From assembly GCA_027627225.1 (NCBI GenBank), contig CM051032.1, forward strand, positions 65,203,137-65,267,136: a stretch of DNA of 64,000 nt, read 5' to 3'. Shown in pieces: positions 36,735 through 46,182 of the stretch (positions within the stretch are counted from its first letter, which is position 1; each line of letters starts with the position of its first letter). Under the pieces are notes generated by a model that saw only the letters and a list, made by a program, of their open reading frames with translations, was not told where the DNA came from and did no database searches. Made by a program: the position numbers and the translations under genes. The DNA comes from Congeria kusceri. Lineage: Eukaryota; Mollusca; Bivalvia; Myida; Dreissenidae.

Positions 36735-36904
36735 TTGTAAGCCCTATGCACACATTGAGCTACTTTTTATTTGGGCAATGTTTGCTGACGGGCTGTACCG
36801 GGGAACAACCATTTCTGTGGTGGAAAGTTTTCCTTCTTTTTCCATATTATTCCGACAGGATTTTGATCGCTACCTTCACGTCCCGAAATTAGATAGTTAT
36901 TGTC

Positions 36905-37379
36905 AACGGATTGCAATAAAAGTTACATACCTGGACAGATAAACCATTCCTAATAAATATTCCATGAATATTTGCATGAAAAATCTGGCATTTTGCATGC
37001 CTGAGCCATTTAAACCTTCACACTATTGCATTTTTAAATAATCTCGCTGTCCTCCACTGTGTAAACTTTAATCGATATTCTGCTATGCTGTAGAAGTGTT
37101 ACGTCATTCTATTGGTCAGTATCAGGATAGCCTCACTCTGATTGGTTTGAGTGCTAAACGAGGCTGCAATTTTGGGAATTTCTACATACATGTGATAGAT
37201 TTAGACACAAGTTTAAATCGGAATTAAATGCATATATAAGGTAAATGTTGGTTCATGTTAATCAGTTTTGGTGTTGTTTAAGTAAAATACGTTGATAGAT
37301 AACTCTATTTTTGCAAATAATGGAAATTTATGAAAATTTAAACTTTTACATTTCCACCACATATGAGACGTTCCAGCGA
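36905..37379 (-). repeat. Repeat unit U, copy 1 (left part)
   Basis: Matches 44146-44250 plus 45740-46107 in order ('gcaataaaagttacatacctgg', 'cactgtgtaaactttaatcg', 'aataatggaaatttatgaaaat', 'gagacgttccagcga'). It is split from its right part (43937-44090) by element B1. On the - strand the unit would begin with the tRNA-like head at 44090 and run to about 36900, so U is probably a long tRNA-headed retroposon. Confidence 0.65.
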
Positions 37380-38570
37380 CAGTGCTCCAGCCAGGATCTG
37401 AAAAGGGCAGGGTGCTTAATCCTGAAAAGGGCACTTTTGCGCGCGTTCTTATTTTTTGCAAGGGTATACCAATATATATGCTTTAAAAAATGCACAAACA
37501 TAGGTTATACATTTTTTTCATTTATAAATATTTTATCATACTTTATTTTGAATAATTGAACTAAGTTATGTGTAATAAGCAATACAATTCTTGTACTATT
37601 ATATTATTATATAATTTTAAATTTTCATTTTATAAATAAAGCAAAATTAATGGTTTAAAAGAATATTCCTTGTTCTTTTTATACAACATACAATCATACA
37701 ACATACAATCCTATTTTCAAGCAAAATTATTTGAAGTTGTTTATAAGAAACTTCAATATATTTATTTAAAAGAAATATCTGTAATTATAACCCCAACTAT
37801 TATCAATAGCATTTAAATTTAACAGTTTTAACTATACCTAGTATAAATATAATCAAATGCATTGGATTGTATTTGCTATATACAAACATACATCCGAAAT
37901 GAAACATCCGAAAACATGTATATTTTGTAAAATAATCAAACTGTTATATAAGTTAGTATTTCAATATGTGTCTGAAAACTTATTAAATACTTAAAACCAA
38001 AATGGAAAACATTCATTGCATTACAAAGTACAGTGTTGGACTTTTCATAAAATTTATTGGTAATCGAACCGTCAACGATATTTCGATAGTTGTATACAGT
38101 TGTGGAAAAGGTAACTACAATAAATCAAATGAATTTACAATTCATCAAATTACGAGAAACACGTTTATTCTGTATTTGAATGTTGATACGTATTCCAATG
38201 CGTATTTACCGATTTTTTTTTACTGATAAATTGATTTTAAAACGCTCGAGTCAGACCCGAACGATCTCTCGCTAACCGCCATTACGTAAAAAATACATTT
38301 ACATTGACATTACGGCACACTGTCAGTTTATAACATGATCTTGTTACAGGACACGGTTGTGGTAAATATTATACATGTACGAAAGCGTTTACCAGCAGCT
38401 GTACACATGCTTTCCACGAGTATTTCGTGACGTCTCTGGCATTAGGAAATAGTACGCGCGTTTCACGCATGTTTTCCCTGAGCATTTCATGACGTCGCAA
38501 TTTTAAGAAATATTTTGTGCATTTTCCCAACATAACACGATTTGGTCACGGAGATATGTAATTAGACAAT

Positions 38571-38688
38571 AATATACGGCAGAGCTGAGCCGGGCATCTA
38601 TAATCGGCCCGCTGCCGATATAACGGCCCGAGGGCCGTTATACGGTTAGGGCTGATTATAGACGCCCGGCCCAGCTCTGCCGTATATT
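38571..38688. repeat. 118-bp terminal hairpin of the Crypton element
   Basis: The 17 outer bases on each side (starting AATATACGGCAGAGCTG) are perfectly complementary. After one mismatch, 7 further pairs (GCCGGGC), another mismatch and 9 pairs (TCTATAATC) follow. An inner palindrome ATAACGGCCC-gag-GGCCGTTAT sits in the loop. Confidence 0.9.
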
Positions 38689-38850
38689 ATCGTTTATAAT
38701 ACATATTGTATTCTTCGTTGAGTGATGGTTCAATTTTGGCTATATCCGTTTTTCTCCTGACCGTTTTGATAAGCCCGTTTTGACTCACTCATTTATCTAA
38801 GGGACTCAATTCTGTGTTTACAAAAACAGAGGTCAAATTAGATGGAAGTA

Positions 38851-40046
38851 CAGTCTTTGCGAAACTGGCTAAAAAACGCCGGTCATCCGGACAGGCATTT
38901 TGTAAAAGTTGCCGGTCCGAACAAAAACTTGCCGGACCGAAAAAGACGTGTACATTTTAAACTTTTATCATTTATTTATTGACCAGGATTGTGTTGACAG
39001 CACTTATTTCTACCATACACTAACTATACATAGTATAATGTGTTAGTTTTCTTTAGTGTTAGAGTTTGATGGACTGTGATGCTTAATATTTGCTTAATCA
39101 TTGAAAGTACAGGTGAGCAGTTTGTCAGCATTTAACAGTTCACTTTGAAAGTCTATGCATTCGTCATCATTTTCAAGAGAATCCAGTTCATCATCGACAT
39201 CGCACAGGCTTTCGACTTGTTTCTCAAAGCTTACGACTGGCCCCACAGTTGATTCGCCTTACAGAACTTGCAAAACATTTTATTTTGATCTTTATCATAT
39301 TCCAACCAATCCCTGCCGTTTTTCCAACGATCCTGGAATGACCTGCCCACCCTTCTAGATTCGTATTCTTTAGCCTTTTCTTTCTTTTCATCGTCAGTTA
39401 GTTTTTGTTTTTTACCTGGTGCTGCACCAGGGTAATATCGCAAAAACGACATCTTGGAACAACAACAGAAATTTGTTACAGATAATCTAATTGGACTAAG
39501 AATGATAAACTATCCAATGAAATAGCGTTTTGCAAAAGACAAACCAATTTGATGAAAAGTAGAAAAGAAACGAACATAAAATTTAAGGTTATGATACACT
39601 ATTAAATTTATCAAGTTCATGTAGAATATTCAAAAAGAAAATGATATATTAAATTACTTAAATGTTTGCTAAATGTAGTTTGTTCGTATGACCTGTAAAA
39701 TGTTTTTATTAATAAATTTTTAAGTTTGGTTGTGAGGGGTCATTGCGCGCAAAATGTTATCGACTTTACACATTTGCTAAGGTTTCAAATAAGTATAATG
39801 TAACCTTGATATTTTCGGTAATTACATTGAGAAAACGTTGTGTACTCACCGGTTAGACGTGTGACGTCATCTTCCAGAGTGTAAACATGTCAATCAAGTT
39901 TTTGGTTATTTCGTATTTTCCCATTGCATTTTTCGGAACAAATTAAAATTTCGCCGGTCGCCCGGACCGACATTTTCAGAAAACATGCCGGTCCAAATGC
40001 AATTTTGCCGGTCAGGACCGGCGGACCGGCAATTTCGCAAAGACTG
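38851..40046 (-). mobile_element. hAT-like element with 5-bp target duplication (CAGTCTTTGCGAAA ends), 1196 bp
   Basis: Ends CAGTCTTTGCGAAA are perfectly inverted, and both flanks are AAGTA (38846-38850, 40047-40051). Both subterminal regions are packed with 'ccggtc' / 'gaccgg' motifs. It carries the remains of a TTF zinc-finger gene, a domain found at the N-terminus of hAT transposases; the catalytic and dimerisation parts are deleted. It is nested in the Crypton. Confidence 0.8.
39091..39452 (-). pseudogene. TTF-type zinc-finger N-terminal fragment of a hAT transposase
   Basis: The ATG at 39452 opens MSFLRYYPGAAPGKKQKL, a lysine-rich linker, then RSFQDRWKNGRDWLEYDKDQ and NKMFCKFCKA. The pattern FQ..W....WL.YD...N.MFC..C is that of the TTF zinc finger found in hAT transposases and in ZNF862/C17orf113-like proteins, where it binds DNA. 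The frame stops at 39231. A neighbouring frame continues with VSFEKQVESLCDVDDELDSL to a stop near 39091, so one frameshift or a lost splice site separates the parts. The histidine part of the finger, the RNase-H-like core and the hATC domain are absent. This is a deletion derivative. Confidence 0.65.
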
Positions 40047-41103
40047 AAGTATATAATTCTATAGCTCTTTAATTTTAAGCTTGTTAAAAACACAACGAGT
40101 GGTTTGCCAGCTTTCATTGTTTAATTAAAGATGATTGCTAGCAAACGTTCGTAAGATCAGCAGACACAACATTCAATTTAAGGATTATCTTGTTGAAAAA
40201 TGGAGAGTTCAATTGGTGTAGTGGAATGTGTCATATTGAATAGCTATCGGGTAGGTTGACATTTCGGACTGTTTGTACCATTGCTTGACCTTGATTTCTT
40301 ACCTGAAATATGGTATCCTAATTATTTAATTGTTTTTATATATGTTTTTATATCTGTTTTTGTGTGTGTGTGTAAATTGGATGTATCTATTTGGTTTATA
40401 TGTTGTTGATCTAATTTATTACATGAACATTTAATTATTCAAGTCACTGCAATGAACAGTAAAGAAAAATATAAGTACATGTACCGGTGGTTTTTTAATG
40501 CCAGTGGCATTAGATGTAATATACAGCACAGTGAAATATGTTTAATAACAATTAAAATACTGAGATAATTGTAGCTATACCCCAGTGTACTGCATAATTA
40601 AGAAAGCAATGAGGTAAGTTTTTTTTTAGTCTTAATATCAATACTGAAGTCTAAAACGCATTCTTTGTGCACATCAAAATGTCATTTCAACTTCAGGTTC
40701 AAGTTTTTTATAAAATATATTTATTCGTCATGTGATATGTTGTGTGTTATGTTTGAACATTTTGATATACTTAAGTGTGTGTGAACTCAAAATATCTTAA
40801 TTTTTAATATTGACATGAAAAAATACAGTGTAGACAGATATTTAATTGTTATTAATTCACTTTATTTTACATTTGAATCTGACAAAACATGCATAATATC
40901 ATACAAATAATTAAATAACAAATATAAGGAGATCATAAAATACCTATCTAACAAAGATACAGTAGATTTAACCTATGAAGCAATTATAATGCTCAAGTTA
41001 AGGGTAAGGCTAACCTTAATAGACAAAGACAATTTTAATTTTGGCCAAATGAAATAGAAAATACTACATCTCAGTGATCAGTTGATACAAATCTTAGTGT
41101 TTT
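40047..41103. other. 3' flank of the Crypton gene, no further exon seen
   Basis: AT-rich sequence between the nested hAT and the recombinase stop codon. On the - strand it would be the 3' UTR and tail of the Crypton. No other domain recognised. Confidence 0.45.
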
Positions 41104-41749
41104 TCATTTCTTCACAACCAGGTTCACTGCACAATTAAATGTGCAGTTTGAAAAAATATGGCCTGGAAATTTTAGGTGTTGCATGGACAATGATCCACCT
41201 GGACTGTGAGAAACCTGCAAGTCAAGTACATTTTCAAAATTTCTAATGCGTTTCAATGTTTGTTCTACCATTGGATCCATTTCTTGAGAGAGTTGCAAGA
41301 GATCATCATCACTAATGTCATCATTCTTGTCACTGGAAGGTACAGGTACATTAGAAGATGAAACCGTGGTTGTGGAAGAACAATTCTGGTGAATAATATT
41401 AGCCATCTTTTTTTGGCGTTCAAGGCTCAGGCTATGATAACTGTTGAGAGTCATAATGTAACCTGAACCACTTCAGTGGGTGCACATCCTGCATTCAATA
41501 GAGAAGCTACTAATATCTTTCTGCCTGAATGGTTCACGTGTCTTGCTGTGAATCCTGCTTTTTCGCTCATTGTTTTTGCAATTTGGCCAAGTCTGGTCTT
41601 ACCTATGGGTTGATTTTGGAACCAGCATGGATCATCTCCTTTGACTTTATCACTGGTCCGCAGATAGAATCTACTTTCCGGACGGAGACTGGTGAGTGGT
41701 CTTTTGCTTTTATACTCCATATATAGTTTCACCGGACATCGCTCGTCTC
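41104..41749 (-). pseudogene. Crypton tyrosine recombinase, exon 3 (catalytic C-terminus), frameshifted
   Basis: Acceptor 'catttcag' precedes 41749 on the - strand. The frame reads ERCPVKLYMEYKSKRP, then RTSDKVKGDDPCWFQNQ, GQIAKTMSEKAG, HVNHSGRK (the H-x-x-R box of tyrosine recombinases) and APTEVVQVT, and stops at 41451. A second frame beginning at 41454 continues with LNSYHSLSLERQKKMANI, which holds the nucleophilic tyrosine, then an acidic tail to 41104. The short segment expected between VQVT and the tyrosine motif, including the GH residue pair conserved in the family, is missing. So about a dozen bases were deleted, shifting frame and removing a catalytic residue. The family is that of KIAA1958/ZMYM-type Crypton recombinases. 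As it stands the copy cannot give an active recombinase. Confidence 0.75.
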
Positions 41750-41977
41750 CTGAAATGACATGTTTTTTTAGTAATTGAATATTTTAATTTCACTTCAAAC
41801 TTATCTTTTTTGAGAATTTGAAACAGAAATTTAAGCTTAAAGATATCACATGGGTATAATAGAATTTTTTATTCAATACAATCTTCCTCACATGTTTTAT
41901 TCTTTTAATATTATTGACATTTACAAATCAGAATTAAACTTTAATACTGCAATTCTTATAATAACTAGATTTACTAC

Positions 41978-42199
41978 CTTGTTGCTCAAAGATCTTGGGT
42001 TTGAACATTCTTGCATCATCAGTTATCCCTTTCCTTGTCTTGGTTGCTCTCTCCGTGTATTCTATGTATCTGGTTCCATCTGCTGTCTGTCTCAATTCTA
42101 AGTCCCCCCAAAGCATGTTCATATGTTCTTGTCTACCTCTCAGTCCAAAGTAAAGGGTGTTGTTTAACCAGAGTGTGTTGATAATTGAGTTTGGGGCTT
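41978..42199 (-). pseudogene. Crypton tyrosine recombinase, exon 2
   Basis: Acceptor 'ctttttccag' and donor 'gtagta' bound an exon that continues the frame of exon 1. It reads APNSIINTLWLNNTLYFG, then LRGRQEHMNMLWGDL, holding the first catalytic arginine of the family, then RYIEYTERATKTRKG and RMFKPKIFEQQ. Phases agree with both neighbours: exon 1 ends on the first base of a codon, and exon 2 ends likewise. Confidence 0.75.
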
Positions 42200-42607
42200 C
42201 TGGAAAAAGTAAAAATAATTTTAAGAAGTACGATAAAGGAATAGGTCCCGAAACAGTATTTACATCTCTGCATTAAAAAGACAACAACAAAAAATCCAAT
42301 AATTGTACATTTCTATTTACATCTGCTTCATGTGCGATAAAAATAATAAAATTGAATATAATTATTACCTCAGGAAGTCCGAATGAGTTTTTTAAGTCAT
42401 AAAAAAGTCATATTATATCTTTAAATGTTTTTCTTCATATTATTCAATGCAGAGCGATTATACAATGACTAACTTGACTAGATTACGAAATGTAAAGGAT
42501 GCGAAATGACCATAAACCAGAGTGACCTCCCTTGTTGTTACGCAACGGTAATACAAAACTTGACATAAATCAGCTGATCATGCTGATTGCATTTTAAGTT
42601 TGCTTAC

Positions 42608-43141
42608 CTTTACCAAGTAGTTTTTTTCTGTACAGGATGTCAATCTCTTCTGCTGTAAAAGGATCTGCTCGCTTGGCTTTGTTCCCCAGTCCTTTTTCTT
42701 TCAAATCGACGGCCTTAGCCCTCAGGACATCTCTGGAGTGCTTAAACCGCAGATCGCTCATAATATCAGCAGCGTAGTTGTTCTCAGACAGATATCTCTT
42801 GATACTCCCTTGAATCCCTTTAATCGTACTTGGTTCAAGGTCTTTGTTCGTTTTGCAGTTCTTGACACTTAGAAAATATCTTGCAATACACATATCCAAT
42901 GCTGCCAGCTCGATTTCTTCGAAATCAGTTCTTTCATCTTCCATCGATAGCCATTCACGGAAACGTTTCACATCACTTGCGGTTTTTTTCTTTGTATTTT
43001 CATTCTTTTTGCTTTCAACAAAGTCGAATGTGTCTTTGTTTGTAATTTTTCTCGCTCGATAGTCTCATTAGCCTGTATTATCGCGTCGAGATCCATAAGA
43101 CGATTTGCTAGCGATTCTAGCGTTTTTTCTGACTCCGCCAT
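42608..43141 (-). pseudogene. Crypton tyrosine recombinase, exon 1 (N-terminal SAM-like region)
   Basis: The ATG at 43141 opens MAESEKTLESLANRLMDL and a lysine-rich stretch. At a run of seven A (- strand; 42983-42989) the frame slips. The next frame carries KRFREWLSMEDERTDFEEIE, then CIARYFLSVKNCKTNKD, STIKGIQGSIKRYL and a basic end to the donor 'aaag|gtaagc' at 42607. This is the N-terminal DNA-binding helical region typical of KIAA1958-like Crypton recombinases. One base in the homopolymer would account for the slip, so it may be a mutation or an assembly error. Confidence 0.7.
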
Positions 43142-43949
43142 GATTTCGACTGATTACGTCATTACGTCGCGCGATCGGATTCTCTTCGATTATCGAAAAA
43201 TCGGCCGCGGCCAATTATATTATATCGGCTCAGTCGAGCCGCGTAACGGCCCGTAATCGACGTCAATTTGTTACTATTTTTAGTAACACTATGTATTATT
43301 TGTCATTAATAAACATGTAGCTGGGCAACAAAATATTCTTGATGAAATTATTCGTAAATAACGTCGCAACTGCTCACGGTCTATTTTAGTAATAATTTTT
43401 CATTACACGAACACGTGTGTACCGTATTTCTGACATGTATCTCCGTGGTTAAAACGTGTTTTGCTAGAAATTCTGCAAGGTCAAGGACACCTCTTGGAAA
43501 ACGTGCGTGCATTCGCCAGATGCACAAACTGCATATACATGACTAATTTCGTGTACGGATATGTCAAGTGACGATATGGTAAATCAATAGCCATTTACAT
43601 TAACAGCGTCCGAGCCTCATAATCCGATCGGCAAAATGAGCGAGCACTTTACTTGATCAAAGGCGAGATAAGGCGATATAAATGACGTAATATACATGTA
43701 TCCACGGATTTTGTTGATCGGTATTTACCCTGGAGATTAAGTTAAAGCAGCGTGCATCCGTTTTGGTTCATTGCGTAGTACATGTATACAGACACGACGG
43801 CTCAATAAACTAGTATATGGTTGTATATACAGCATAGCCGTGATCAAAGAGGGCAGGGCAGTGTCGAGGGCGGCAGGGCTGGGGGCAAAGAGGAACGGGC
43901 GCTGCGCCCTGCCATTTAGGCCTATCTGGAGCACTGAGCCAATTTAGCC

Positions 43950-44090
43950 CTATATAAAAAGTAACACTAAATTCGCAGCACATCTCATGAATTAGACTAG
44001 ACCAATCCCCACACAAGGGCTGGGGTTCAAACTCACAATCCCCGGATTGACAGTCCAGCGCTCTACCAACTGAGCTAGCCGGGCCCGGCA
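43950..44090 (-). repeat. tRNA-like head of a SINE/retroposon (right part of unit U, copy 1)
   Basis: On the - strand from about 44088: GGCTAGCTCAGTTGGTAGAG (A box), an Asp(GTC)-like anticodon arm CTGGA-CTGTCAA-TCCGG, and a B-box-like GTTTGAACCCC at about 44032-44022. The acceptor stem has no partner 72 bases on, so it is not a tRNA gene. The following sequence ('attcatgagatgtgctgcg') recurs without the head at 46140-46170. Confidence 0.7.
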
Positions 44091-44145
44091 TATGTCTATA
44101 GAGTAGACTTTCATGGCCCGAAATTACAATTTTATTCTGAATGAA

Positions 44146-44250
44146 TTGCAATAAAACTACATACCTGGACAGAAAAACTACTCCTAATTAATGTTCCATA
44201 AATATGTGTATGATAACACTTTCATTTTGCATGCCCGAGCCATTAAAACC
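44146..44250 (-). repeat. Repeat unit U, copy 2 (left fragment)
   Basis: Matches 36905-37020 ('attgcaataaaactacatacct', 'tttgcatgcccgagccat'). It breaks where the HINE-like element begins and resumes at 45740. Confidence 0.65.
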
Positions 44251-45738
44251 TACACACATGAAGTGCTCGGTGAGCTATTGGTATAGGGGACCTCTCCTGC
44301 GTCGTCTGTCATCTGTCATCGCTGTGCCATCACAATTTGGTTCGTATTCAAGCTGGAGACTTCAGTTTTTATCCAATCTTAACCAAACTTACACAGTTTG
44401 TGTATACCATAAAATCTCAATTGGGATTGTTATTGGGTCAGATCACACCAGTAACACTAGAGTTATTGCCCCTTTTTCATGCAAAAAAAGTGCAAAAAAT
44501 GCCTTTTTCCAACTTACAGACTTTATTTTCCATCCAATCTTAACCAAATGGTCAGTTTGTGTATGACCATTAGATCTCAGCAGATGCCAAAAATGGGCCA
44601 GATCGTGTTTCAAACACCAGAGTTGTTTGTTTATTAAAAAATTATACACAAATGGACATTATTCAGGATAGAGGCTTCATTTTTCATCCAATCTTCACCA
44701 GTCTTGCACAGTTTGTCTATTACCATGAGATTATAGTTGAAGTCAAATAAAAGCAAGATTGGACCAGAAAGACTGTAGCTATTGCCATTTGTTTGTGAAA
44801 AAAACATGCAACAATGGACATTATTCAGGATAGAGACTTCATTTTTCATCCAATCTTTACCAATCTTGCACAGTTTGTCTATGAGTCATAGGCCAGATTT
44901 TGCTTATATTTGACTTCACTTTTAATCTTATGACCATAAGATTAAAAGTGAAGTCAAATACAAGCAAAATCTGGCCAGAAACACCAGATTTATTGCCCTT
45001 TGTTTGTTAAAAACATATACAAAAATGGACATTATTCAGGATAGAGACCTCATTTTTTATCCAATCTTCACCAGTCTTACACAGTTTGTCTATGAACGTA
45101 AGACTACAGGTGAAGTCGAATATAAGCATGATCAGGCCAGAAACACTGGAGTTATTGCCCCTTGTATTTGGAAAAAAACATCAACAAGTTATCAATGATT
45201 GGCTTGCATACACGATTTTTGATTCAATGTTGACTAAACTTACACAGTTTGCACATGACCATAAAAATTGATTGATACAATTTGATTTCCAACAGTTGCA
45301 AGACTTGCATGCAGTTATTTGTACATGCAACATTGATGTCTTCAGAGCCTGCATTAACATCATTTATCATCCAATATTGGACAGAAAATTATCAAAGAAA
45401 AAGCAAAACTTGACCTTATAGCACAGCCATCGCAATTATCGCATTGCAACTAGTTCTCTAAAACTGTCTGCGAAAAATACATCAAAATCTACTGTTTCTG
45501 CAGTTTCCAGAATTGTCACTGACTTAATGACAAAGGGTCAGGTAAGAATATCGATAAAAATGATTTGAGAACCATTAGCAAAAACACCGCACATCCACTA
45601 CCCAACTCGTACTTAAGTTAGCCCATTGCACTAACCGATGTTTTAAATCGAATTGATCCTATCCCCCTTTGCGTATTGTTCTTATACCTTAATTTTCAAA
45701 CCTGTCACAACAGTATGGGTCTTCGTCTGTACCAGTTC
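44250..45738 (+). mobile_element. HINE-like element 8, both ends clipped
   Basis: It starts inside the head palindrome ('gaagtgctcggtgagctattggtatagg') and ends at 'ccagttctc', just before the CAGGTGAGC terminus that the other copies have. The core has about seven ~150-bp units followed by the single-copy 'atcaatgattggct..' segment. It sits inside unit U copy 2. It includes the palindrome at 44891-44976. Confidence 0.65.
44891..44976. repeat. 86-bp near-perfect palindrome inside the HINE core
   Basis: Arms of about 41 bases (outer ends GGCCAGATTTTGCTTATA) meet at 'cttatgaccataag'. It equals one 'taagattaaaagtgaagtcaaat' unit segment plus its own inverted copy, a local inverted duplication of repeat sequence. 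Confidence 0.85.
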
Positions 45739-45739
45739 T

Positions 45740-46182
45740 CCACTGTGTAAACTTTAATCGATATTGTGCATCGCTGAATGGATTGCATCATTTCAATTGG
45801 TCTGTCAATTCTATTAACAAATACATTTGTCATCCGATTGGTTGAAGCTTTTGATGAAGGTGTAAACTAGGAAAAAGAATGGCGGTTTGTACATAAATGG
45901 AGTAGATGAATACACTAGTTTGAATCGGAATTTAATGCGTGTCCTAGGTAAATTTCAGCACATGTTAATCACATGTTAATCAGTTTAAATGTTGTTTAAG
46001 TAAAATACATTGAAATCTAACTTTTTAGTGTTGCAAATAATGGAAATTTAAGAAAATTCAATGTTAGGTTTCCACCACATAAATGGTCTTTCGGCGATGA
46101 GACGTTCCAGCGAATTTAGTCCGCTATAAAAAGTAATACTAAATTTGCTGCACGTCTCATGAATTAGACTAAAACTTGATAT
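45740..46182 (-). repeat. Repeat unit U, copy 2 (right part) with the empty B1 target
   Basis: Parallels 37045-37379 and then runs straight from 'gagacgttccagcga' into 'atttagtccgctataaaaagtaat', the two sequences that flank element B1 in copy 1. It therefore shows the locus without that insertion. Confidence 0.75.

Larger units (their letters stand above)
38571..43270 (-). mobile_element. Crypton-type tyrosine-recombinase element (~4.7 kb), with nested hAT
   Basis: It interrupts element B1 and encodes a spliced tyrosine recombinase on the - strand. The left end is a large hairpin: arms 38571-38605 and 38654-38688 pair at 33 of 35 positions, and the loop carries CGGCCCG repeats and 'taacggccc'. 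The right end (43195-43265) has a smaller palindrome CGGCTCAGTCGAGCCG and again 'taacggcccg'. No long terminal inverted repeats or clear target duplication are seen, as expected for Cryptons. The right limit is approximate. Confidence 0.65.
37380..43936. mobile_element. Element B, copy 1 (CAGTGCTCCAG ends), carrying a nested Crypton
   Basis: Ends CAGTGCTCCAGCCAGG and, inverted, CAGTGCTCCAGATAGG. The flanks AGCGA and AGCCA match at 4 of 5 bases. Removing the nested 38571-43270 leaves about 1.86 kb that aligns with copy 2 at 46183-48765 ('gcacttttgc', 'cacaaacataggtta', 'ggacac.g.tgtggtaaa', 'aaacgtgttttgctagaaatt'). No transposase frame. The empty target is visible at about 46090-46110. Confidence 0.75.

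Noticed and set aside
44020..44090. tRNA-Asp(GTC)-like gene on the - strand
   Set aside because: A and B boxes and an anticodon arm are present, but the acceptor stem has no 3' partner and the sequence continues into a repeat body seen elsewhere. It is a SINE-type head.
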